DNA from: Gonatopus flavifemur
Taxonomy: Eukaryota; Arthropoda; Insecta; Hymenoptera; Dryinidae
Direction: 5' to 3'
Length of the DNA stretch: 64,000 nt
NCBI GenBank assembly: GCA_018340375.1
Contig: JAFFJZ010000053.1
Span: forward strand, 806,001 to 870,000
The notes under the pieces were generated by a model, which did not search any database, had not been told where the DNA came from, and saw only the letters and a program-made list of their open reading frames with translations. The translations under genes and the position numbers were made by a program. Positions 54,881-64,000 of this stretch are shown here, piece by piece. Position 1 is the stretch's first letter, and every line of letters starts with the position of its first letter.

Positions 54881-57878
54881 ATGGAAAATACAGAGACCTT
54901 TGAGAGAAAGAGAAAAAGGTATAAATTACCATTGAGTGGTAGTGAATATGAATCTCAGAAAAGTACTTTATCATACAGATCACGTATGCTCTGGAAAAAA
55001 TCGAACACTACATCACATGAAATACGAAGTATATATCAAAAACTGTGAATAACAGGGGTGAATTTATTTAAATTTTTGTTGAATCGCTAATTTATATTCA
55101 AAAAATCAATAGGTTCCAGTAGTTCAAGCGTGGACAGCGATAATGATATTGACAGTGATGGATCTCAAACAAAGAACCCATCCGTAAATTTATCTAACGG
55201 ATTTTCTCAAGAAAATAATTATAATTATTTTGCCGGTGGAAGAGAAGCAGATATATCGATGATAGAAGATTGGTAAGATATCCCAAGTTTATTTTTGGTA
55301 CGTGAGGTACTTGATGTGTTGTGTACGCATGTTGTCATATCAAGCTAGATTTCATTATTTCAATCAAAAAATATGGGGGAACGAGATCAATTAGAATCTT
55401 ATAAATCATTCACTGAAAAAGTGTGTAGCGGATCATTATTCTCTTATAATAATTCAAAATATCATTGGAAATATTCACATAATTTGATGAACAACTGAAT
55501 CTCATGAAAAATGTATCATTAACGGTGATAAAATTTGTTGTAGCAGCATGTCTGATGGAGAAATTCAAGAAGAACTGTCTTGTGAAGCAGGAATTTTGTA
55601 CTCAGGCAATGAAGAAGATACAGTTGAGTACGAATCAGTTAGTAGTGACAATGATTGTATTTCAGACCACCAATCTCTTCATTCAGATTGCAGTGAGAGC
55701 GATGAAGGTAATAGTCCTGACATGACCGACAAAGTGCAAGATATTTTGGATACAATCTTATTTGCGCAATCCAAATTATCTGTTAAAGATATTATAGTGA
55801 TGGCACATGCATTTAGTACTCGCTATAATATTTCTGATGAGGGACTTGTGTCGTTAGTAAATATGCTCCAAAAATGCGCAGGACCAAACTATGAAAATAT
55901 GAATATTAGCAAATACGTAATATCCCATATTTTCAATAAGAAAAATACGCAAAATATTGAATTTCACTACTATTGTACATTTTGTTGTAAAAAAATCATT
56001 TTATCAAAAACATTAGCAAGACAAGTAAAGTAGAAAAGAGTTGTGAACAATGTAATGCCAAAACCCATTTGAATAGTTACTCTCCAAATTATTTTTTAAC
56101 AGTTAATCTGAAATATCAATTGACTATGTTGCTGAAGAATGAAAGTTTCGTTTCTTGTTTACTGAGAACAATTTCACGTAGGCAAATGGATGATATTGAT
56201 AATCAGACGCTGGAAGATGTTCATGACGGGGAATTGTATAAAAAACTTCCTTCAACTACTGAAAATCAGTCTTTTATGCTCACTCTGAATTTTAGTACAG
56301 ATGGGGCTCCCTTAACAAACAGTGGTAAAAGATCTTGTTGGCCCTTACAAGTCTGTATTAATGAATTACAACCTCGACTGCGGTTTAAAAATATTTTATT
56401 AATTGGAATAATTCTGACCCCTAAGGAGCCAACTCCAGATTTGATCAATCTATTTCTCACGCCATTTGTTCAAGAGTTGCTTCATTCATACGAAACTGGC
56501 ATCACAGTGAAATATAAAAAAATCGTACATAAACCTCACGTTTTGTGCATTGAATTGTCCAGTAGATTCTGTATGTAGACCAATCATGCAAAACCGTATA
56601 CAATTCAATGGGTATTTTGGCGGGACTTGGTGTTATCACAAAGGAATTTATGTTCATGAAATGCACAGTATACGTTATCCAATATCTGAAAATGATTACC
56701 CATTGAGAAACAATGAAAGTCATAAAAAAGATGTACAGGATGCTCTGTCTCGAGGTGTCAATGTGAATGGTGTTAAGGGAGACAGTATTTTATCAACTAT
56801 TCCGAATTTTGATATGGTTTGGTCATTTTCCTTCGAATACATGCATACTGTACTTTTAGGTATAGATAATCAGATATGGAATATTTGGACTAGTCACGAT
56901 GCATTTAAACTATCACAAAATGATCTAAAAACTATACAGAGTCGTTTGTCAAACATAAAACCAAACCGTTCCATTCATCGAATTCCTCGATTAATTAAAC
57001 ATCGTTTGAAATGGAAAGCATCTGAGATTAAGGCATGGATACTCTTTTACAGTCTTCCATGCCTTGACGGCATTCTGAATCAGGAAGCTTTTGACCATTA
57101 CAAACTATTTGTAAAAATTATGTTTTGTTTGCTGAAACCAAAAATAACATCGGCGGATCTGAATACGTGTCAATATGATATATTGAAATTTGTAGGTAGT
57201 TTCCAAATTTTGTATGGTGAAGGTGCAATGAATTATAATATCCATACGTTTTTGCACATAACAGAATCGATTAAAAGATGTGGGCCTTTATGGGCCAATT
57301 CCGCTTTTTGTTATGAAGGAAATATTCATACATTGAAACAATTCGTAACGGGTCCGAACGGAATGGATTTTCAGATGGCTAAAAAATCTCTGATCATTTT
57401 ACAGCTTCAATCAAAACATAATTTACCATATCTTAACGAGTCTATTGATCAGTTTTGTGGAAATTTATTTACTAAAAGCAGTCTTTCAGAATTTTTTATT
57501 CCCCGCGAAAATAATACTACTTACCATGGTAAATGTACGAACAGCACGTTTGAAGATACACCTTGTAAATTTTTCAATAAGTGTACTCATAACCATGAAG
57601 TATTTCATACTATTCATTATAAACGAGACAATCTCAGAGATGAAACGGTTGTGAAATTCAATTCCAATGAGTTTGGATGCATTCACAAAATAATGGAATT
57701 AAATGGAAATTGTTTCCTACATCTAGCAATAATTCACATATTTCCTACAGTACCATACGAAGCAGTTAATCATATTCATAAAATTTCTTCGGAAGACAGC
57801 GTTGGTACTGTTGTTGTAAATGTAAAGGATATTGAAGGGAAAGACTCGTTTCCCACATTTCTCCACCGATTGGGATAA
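54881..57878 (+). pseudogene. CACTA/Transposase_21-like transposase, decayed copy B
   Basis: Likely exons: 54881-55048 (ATG; MENTETFERKRKRYKLPLSG), 55112-55273 after CAATAG, and from 55544 after TTGTAG. Acidic N-terminus, then CTFCC and CEQC cysteine pairs, FSTDGAPLTNSGKRS, DLINLFLTPFVQELL, VDSVCRPIMQNRIQFNGYFG, NFDMVWSFSFEYMHTVLLGI, WKASEIKAWILFYSLPCLDG and CGPLWANSAFCYEGN. Frameshifts near 56000-56030 and 56550-56578 break it; after the second it runs 440 residues without interruption. It is better preserved than copy A but clearly a different lineage of the same family. TIRs were not found. Confidence 0.7.
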
Positions 57879-58404
57879 AATGTATATGGAACTACTATGA
57901 AACCATAAAAATTTTATCTCAATACAGAATCACGCAACCGAGCATGTCTTCGCTTCCAATCGTCTGATTTCGATGAAATTTATACCACGGTGCAGTTATG
58001 GCCCAATATAAGTTTCATCCCAGTCGATTGAAAAAATGTGGAAGACGAGTCTTTAGGAATCTCCAGTGTTTTTTCAACACAAATAAACAAGTCATGTGCC
58101 AATTGACAGAATTTTCAATGTCATATAATCCAGATCATGAAGACAAATTTTCAGTTTTCCACCGATCCAGACGAAACTCATATAGGACCACTATCGAATC
58201 ATAACTAGAATTCGGTGTTTGATTGGAATCGGGTAAGTAGAATAGGAGATATGCGGGTTCGCAAAAACGTTGAATTTTGGCCATATTCTTCCTGGCTCAT
58301 CCATTTCTTTTGAATTGATGAGGCTGGGATTTATATCCTCAGTTGAAAGATCCCATTGAACCAATTGATCCGACAGATCCCATTGAACCGATTAAATTCA
58401 ATTA
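57879..58404. other. Unassigned region and dispersed repeat text
   Basis: Contains a fragment (about 58160-58270) similar to 58500-58600 (AGTAGAAYAGGAGATATKCGG), a dispersed repeat. No gene. Confidence 0.4.
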
Positions 58405-58451
58405 ATTCCGATGCAGAAATCCGATCGGGAATCGGATTTCTGCATCGGAAT
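58405..58451. repeat. Perfect 21-bp-arm hairpin
   Basis: ATTCCGATGCAGAAATCCGA... is followed after CGGGA by its exact complement. It could be the ends of a tiny foldback element. Confidence 0.8.
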
Positions 58452-58499
58452 AAATAGGATTCTATCGCTTCTTATTAGATTCAACAATTAGATTCAATG

Positions 58500-58785
58500 G
58501 GAAACTATATAGGGATGGGACTGCTATCACCTCGGTTCACAACTATGATAAGAATTTCATAACGATCGGATGAGTAGAACAGGAGATATTCGGGTTCGGA
58601 AATTTGTTGACGGGCGGACAGAGACGTTGACAGACAGACAGACAGACATACAAACAGACACGGAACCAAAAATTTTTCCCAGCCTCTAACAAACATGTTC
58701 GTGCGACAGATTTTTGGTTTGGAGACACGAAATTTTCGATCCCCGGGAACAATCACAAAGCTTCCCTCTAACGAGGAAGCAAAAA
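58500..58785. repeat. Dispersed repeat with GACAGACAGACAGACA motif
   Basis: Noncoding text with a GACA microsatellite near 58630-58648 and an end CTTCCCTCTAACGAGGAAG, which is itself a small inverted repeat. Similar units are common in invertebrate genomes. Class unknown. Confidence 0.45.
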
Positions 58786-60310
58786 AATTGTGTTCCGAAT
58801 ATGTGATTAAAATGGATAGGAAATAAAAAATGATTTAGATGGATTCAATGTCTATACTGTAATCAGCATAAACATGAATTGAATGATGATGACTTGGAAA
58901 TGATTTACATAAATAAAAACTTTTCTACCGAATTCAGGATTAGAAAGGATAAAAATTCAAATGGATACAAACCCAGATAGCACAAGTATACCTGATGAAT
59001 TCATATGTAGCAGAATAGGTGTGCCGAAACAGTCCCCGTTATGTCCGCCAAAAATGAATGCCTGATAAATTCATTTCATACCAAATGAATTCACAAAGGA
59101 TGCCCGAAACACCAAATGAGTTCAAAATAAGTCAATTTTGTGCGGACGTAACGGGAGTTCATTTGGCACTGCGTTGTGCTATCTGGGAATGTACTCAATT
59201 TTCTGACACTTTAATGAATACGATTAGATCAGAATGAGATTCGGATTGAATCGGATAGGATTTTCACTTCAATTGTGATAGATACAGATGATTAGTTTTG
59301 AGGAATACAATTGAGAAAGAATCCTATTCCAAATATGTGATGCAAATGGATAGGAAATGAGAAATAATTGAAACGGATTCAATATCTATACCATAATCAG
59401 CATAAAAGTGAATTGAATGATGATGACTAGGAAATAATGACATGAATAGAAAATTATATACCAAATCCAGCATTAAGAAGGATAAAGATTCGAATTGATA
59501 CAGATGTATTGAATTTTGTGGCACTTTTATGAATACAATTATATCAGAATGAGATTCGGATTGAATCGGATAGGATTTTCACTTCACTTATAATTCATAA
59601 AAATTCATACGTATTCAGGAGTTCAATCGGATAAGAATCGTATTCCAAGTGCCTAATTCGAATGGATAGGGAATAGGAAACGATTGGAACGGATTCAATG
59701 TCTATACCGAAATCAGTATAAAAATGAATTGAATGATCACGGCTTGGCGATCCATTAAATGTAATAGAAATTATATACCGAATTCAGAATTGGGAAGGAT
59801 AAAGATTCAAATGGATATAAATGTATTGGATTTTGTTACACTTTCATGAATACGATTATATCAGAATGAGATTCGGATTGAATCGGATAGGATTTTCACT
59901 TTACTTATGATTCATAAAAATTCATAGGTATTCAGGAGTTCAATTGGATAAGAATCGTATCCCAAATCTCTGATTCAAATGGATAGGGAATACGAATGGA
60001 TTGATACGGATTCAATGTCTATACCGCAATCAGTATGAAAATGAATTGAATGATGACGAATTGAAAATTCATTAAATGTAATAGAAATTATATACCGAAT
60101 TCAGTATTCAACAGGATAAAGATTCGGATAGATAGAAATGTATTGAATTCTTTTACACTTTCATGAATACAGTTACATTGGAATGAAATGCGGATTGCAT
60201 TGGATAGACTTTTTATTCATCGTGGAATAGGCGTCATAGGAATGGGTTGGAATGGATTCATTTGGATAGAATTCCAATCCATTCCAATCCATTTCTATTC
60301 TCGATTTTCA
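58786..60310. repeat. Tandem repeat, about 317-bp unit, four to five copies
   Basis: CAGAATGAGATTCGGATTGA recurs near 59231, 59548 and 59866, with a diverged copy near 60180. Units also share GGATTCAATGTCTATACYG and ATGAATTGAATGATGA. The right end (60284-60315) is the complement of CCCTAGTGAAAATCGAGAAT, the start of the 42 kb array. Confidence 0.85.
58972..59187. mobile_element. MITE with CCCAGATAGCACAA ends nested in tandem repeat
   Basis: 216 bp with ends CCCAGATAGCACAA and TTGTGCTATCTGGG; the inner CAGTCCCCGTTATG faces a degraded CGTAACGGGAG. Sister repeat units give the empty site (GATAxAAATGTATTGAA), which implies a 2-bp AA duplication. Confidence 0.9.
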
Positions 60311-60970
60311 CTAGGGTGATGAGATGAACTGAATGCATGTTTCATTATATGCGTGTATGCTATATTTTTATGTGCAGTTAGATTGGAACGATTTTTAATC
60401 CATGCGATTTTGATGTTCGCCTGATTGAATGACATGCATGTTGATATTACATAGTGAATTTTTCTTTTAATAATCAATATTATTTCAAATTCGACTAGAA
60501 AAGGTAGGATGAGAATGTTTTTGAATAAAACATATAAATTTCTTTTGCGAACTGAATCCCGTATGATTTTTGGTCAGACAGGGGGTCTTTTTGAGAATAT
60601 TTTTCAATCAAAAATAATTTGGCAGTTTTATAATATGTGGTTCATAGATCCCACGGACTAGAATTTCTTTATCCGAATCATCATCGCAAGACCAAACTTC
60701 CTTTCGATAAGGTGAAGATTTATTATAAACGGAAACCTGAAGAATATTCCTCAGGTTCCAACATTAGAGGCTTGATAACCAATGTTATGTTTATGTTACT
60801 TATAAACATTACACGCTCTCTCATGACTTCGAATTTAGTCATCGATGCTGTGCGCAGGGTACCCAAGGTATAATGGGAAAGCAAGATCACGAGTTCCAGC
60901 GCCGCCAGGGAGTTGTCTCGGAACTATGAGTAATATATATATGTATATTTATACATATATATACCAAGTA
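60311..60970. other. No gene; fragment of a CAGGGTACCC MITE
   Basis: CAGGGTACCCAAGGTATAAT near 60856 matches the terminus of the 30702 element, without a partner end. Confidence 0.45.
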
Positions 60971-61030
60971 TATCACGTGACCATATTTCCTATATACCAC
61001 GTGACCATCTGTCCTGTATACCACGTGACC
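60971..61030. repeat. Three CACGTGACC boxes at 24-bp spacing
   Basis: CACGTG at 60974, 60998 and 61022, each in ATACCACGTGACCAT-like context. It is a short minisatellite; a regulatory role is only a possibility. Confidence 0.6.
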
Positions 61031-62787
61031 ATATTAGATATTTAAAAATTAGCGAAAATGATTTGATACATTCCGATATGTATTCGTACCATGGGGATAA
61101 ATATGAATAAAAAATATAACTTTCATTCATATTGGAAACATCATGGACTTATTCAAATGATGAATCTGATAGGGAAGAATATTTGAAAACACATGAATGA
61201 AATATGTATGTACATTCATATACAAACGTTTTTTTTCCAATATGCAAGTAATTAAAAATTACCTCTGAGAAAATTAAGTTGAAAAACATCAATAACACAT
61301 GAAATCGACAAAATTATTTTCATTCATAAAAAATTATTTTCGTCTCCCAGGTTATGCGGGATCTTGATGGCCGTTTGGGGACCAGCCATCATTAGGAACG
61401 CGCATCAATTCTCTTATGAACGTTCAATGATAAAATTTTTGGAGGGCAGAAGAGATTTGAACCTGGATCCTACCTATCACCTATCATAACAACCTAGTCA
61501 CCTAACGACCTAACGTACACCGACGTGTTTCCCGTTGAAACAAAAATAAAAATGCTGTACATGAGGTCGAATGTCGGCAGTGGGGGGAAAGGCTCCATTT
61601 AATATGACGCAGGACCGGATGAAAAGATTGATGGAGCCCTGAGGAATTTGAAATTCGAGGGGCCCTTCCAGAATTGATGAATTTTGTCTTGTTTTCCTCG
61701 GAATCAAATTATCCACGAGCACAAAGTGGAATATGATTTACATATCGCGTATCCGAATGCGAACTGAGCATATATGAAAATATCCATGAAGTTTGAATCA
61801 TTTTTTTCATGAGAGAAAACTGAAACATGTATTTTCATATTTTTTAAGAGGATACTTGATAGGTATATTCAATTCAATGGAGTGCATGAGATTTTCCCAT
61901 GTTCAATTAAGAATTCGTTCCAATGAACGATTCACACTTTATCGATATACATAAAAAGTGAAATTTGGAACAAAGTACTTCTAGAGTACAGTTTATTCCT
62001 TATTTGATGTGATTTCGAATCGAATGGCCTATTATTATGACAAATTTTTGAAGTAATTTTTGACAATAAATCTTCGTGAAGTATCTATCGTACCAATAGT
62101 TCACGATAATCAGAGTAGAGGAAACTCACTGCGCTCCCAATATATCAGTCAATTTCTCCATCGAATAAAGTTTTGTGGATGTCTACTACTTATTCGCAGG
62201 GAATTTATTCCACAAAGTGCCTAGTTATTTCGAAAATAACATCTCTCTATTTCACTTGCTAATCACTTGAAAAATCATTGCAAGTGTACAAAAGTTATGA
62301 TGATAGTACATTCTTTCATAGAATGCAACTTTGTATCTTCGTCACTCTATGAAAGAAGAATAAAGTTGTGGAACATTGTTTTCTAGATAAACTAATATTC
62401 TCCATACTTTTCCAGAAGGAATTCAATTACTATCCCTGATGAGTGATTACCTAATCTATGGACACTGATCAAGTATTCGTTGGCGAAGTATTTCAAGATA
62501 CAACACTCGATGAATGTAACAGATTACCCTAGTTAAAATCTCTTAGCAATTCATGAGAAAATGTTCTCGATAAACATGAAGATATATTCATTCATATTTA
62601 TGATACATCATCAGCACAGATTCATAGGACTTCAAGGTTCACTTATGAATGTCCTGTTCCAAAATCCATAATGGCTCATAGTAAGAACATTTTTTTATGA
62701 CTTGCTATGCGACTTCAACCAGGAGAGGTAATTACTCAGCAGAGACAGTAATTGAATTTTCTCTGGAAAGGTATCAGAGAATATTAG
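61030..62787. other. AT-rich stretch, no gene; possible tRNA-like SINE piece
   Basis: The minus strand near 61455-61500 has GGTTCAAATCT, a B-box-like text, after TAGGTGACTAGG, a weak A-box-like text. This is suggestive of a tRNA-derived SINE, but the rest does not fold into a tRNA that I can see. Confidence 0.25.
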
Positions 62788-62789
62788 TA

Positions 62790-63115
62790 CAGTGGGTGGC
62801 CAAATTATTAGGCCACAATTGAGATTATTGAGATTACTCCAAAGTTGAATATCTCAGTGAAAAATTATCGTAAGGAAACAAATGAATACGCAATTTCAAG
62901 GGCAAAGTCTACTCTTTGAGCATCATTTGACCTCTTTGGTCTATCATGTTTGCCCGACAACCTACATCGCATTAAGTATGAGCATTTTGCTCGATATTTC
63001 CTCAGTTTTTCAAACAGAAGGAGCTCGCAGGAAGATTAAAACATGGAAACACGAAAATAAACATTTTGTAGAGAATTTCCTCAGCTCCAAAACGCTTTTT
63101 TTATTTTCCTGGTAG
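62790..63115 (+). mobile_element. Fragment of a Tc1-like element
   Basis: CAGTGGGTGGCCAAATTATT right after TA at 62788-62789 is typical of a Tc1-like terminal repeat. The following 77-residue ORF has no recognised domain. No second terminus is seen before the duplicated block. Confidence 0.4.
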
Positions 63116-63279
63116 AGTCATTTTCAGCGGAGTTATGTCATGTTTTATGACTTGTAATTTTGAGACGGTTAAGGGAACAAAAAATTTCCTTGGAGAAAAA
63201 AGTTTAGTTTTGCTATGTATTATACGAAAAAAAAATACTTCGAGAGGTTTTTGATTGCTTTCAAAAGTATTTTCTGCGT

Positions 63280-64000
63280 AATATTGTACCTCTTCATCAT
63301 TTTGGTCGATGGAGTCTTCAGCTAACTCCCCATTATTAGAATTGATTACATCATCGATGTTGTTTTGTGTATCGCGTATAGGGCTATCACTATCGATCCA
63401 CTGCTTGCAACTTCTCTAATTTCACATGAAGTATACTTGCAAATCTTTTTGCATTTCCTTTCTATAATACAAGAAAGAAAATCATATAGTTGGGGAAAGG
63501 AATTCAAATATACATGTTCTCAAAATAAGAACCAATAAATAAATTTTACTTTTTTTGCTTCAGACTTCATTTTTTTCGAATTGTTGTTATTTTCTTCCAT
63601 TTCATCAGCAGAGCTTAAAAAACGTTTGGATGCACAGCTTTGTCGTTTATCAGTATTATCTTTTATTCAATTGTTCAACTTCTCAATAGAATCTAAGAAC
63701 AAAAAGTTTTTGATAAAAATAAATTGTCGTCACTTTTGAACTAGCACCACGGATTTCTTCCTCTATCTACCGGGGAGAGACGCATGAGTACCAGCGGAGG
63801 AGAGGTCTGTAATACTTATTCAGAAAACGAATCGTACACATGTGGACAGAAACTTTTAGGTTAGATGTGCCAAATATTTTCAATAAAATTCAACTCTTGA
63901 ATGATTATAAATATTACCTGCTGTAAAGATTACGTTAACATCAACGACAGTATCTTGGATGTTGGCACGATAGATTTTATTCCTTCTCAAAGTAATATCA
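63280..64000 (-). repeat. Second copy of BEN-gene exons 1-3
   Basis: Repeats 53264-53984 including the TGA in exon 2. The match begins about 10 bp inside intron 3 and runs off the window. It is either a recent tandem duplication of the gene's 5' part or an assembly duplication. Confidence 0.9.

Noticed and set aside
61440..61520. tRNA gene
   Set aside because: Only a B-box-like text is clear; no cloverleaf or anticodon arm can be drawn, so at most a SINE relic.

Overview
The window looks like intergenic and intronic DNA of an arthropod, most likely an insect. It is AT-rich, its genes carry short introns with GTATG/GTAAT donors and TTTCAG acceptors, and it is dominated by transposable elements of kinds common in insects (Ty3/Gypsy, RTE, R1-like, mariner, hAT, P/THAP, Transib, CACTA-like, many foldback MITEs). 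The order of insect cannot be told. No rRNA, standard tRNA, bacterial operon or CRISPR array was seen. Positions given as starts are ATG codons.

Layout. 1-5700: Ty3/Gypsy element on + with intact gag and pol, its 5' LTR lying left of the window. 5754-6025: foldback. 6815-9700 (-): P-element/THAP9-like transposase broken by one stop. 11.35-14.6 kb: foldbacks, an alternating palindrome array and an 800-bp inverted repeat. 14.6-21.6 kb (-): relic of a THAP-domain gene whose intron holds a complete 4491-bp Gypsy element (146-bp LTRs, TSD CATAC) and a 1.7-kb palindrome that itself carries a TA-flanked MITE. 23.3-26.8 kb (-): full-length RTE non-LTR element, decayed, with a 10-bp TSD and an hAT-type MITE inside. 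26.8-29.1 kb (-): decayed hAT transposase with recognisable introns. 29.2-32.1 kb: a nest of about ten foldback MITEs, two with perfect 8-bp TSDs. 32.9-35.2 kb (+): decayed CACTA/Transposase_21-like gene. 35.5-36.9 kb (+): complete mariner with an intact DD34D ORF. 37.6-40.2 kb (-): second RTE copy, missing its 3' part. 40-45.7 kb: AT-rich DNA with tandem repeats and MITEs. 45.9-48.0 kb (+): Transib (RAG1-related) transposase interrupted by one stop. 49.7-54.1 kb (-): multi-exon BEN-domain gene with a stop in exon 2 and a frameshift in exon 5, hosting a 5'-truncated R1-like element in an intron. 54.9-57.9 kb (+): second CACTA-like transposase relic. 58.8-60.3 kb: about 317-bp tandem repeats with a nested MITE. 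63.28-64.0 kb: apparently exact copy of 53.26-53.98 kb.

The genes do not form a pathway. Almost everything is a transposon or a relic, and nested insertions with target-site duplications give relative dates. The only ORFs that look intact are Gypsy-1 gag and pol, the Gypsy-2 gag-pol frame (with an altered protease motif) and the mariner transposase. The BEN and THAP genes are the only candidates for host-like genes, and both carry disabling changes in this sequence.
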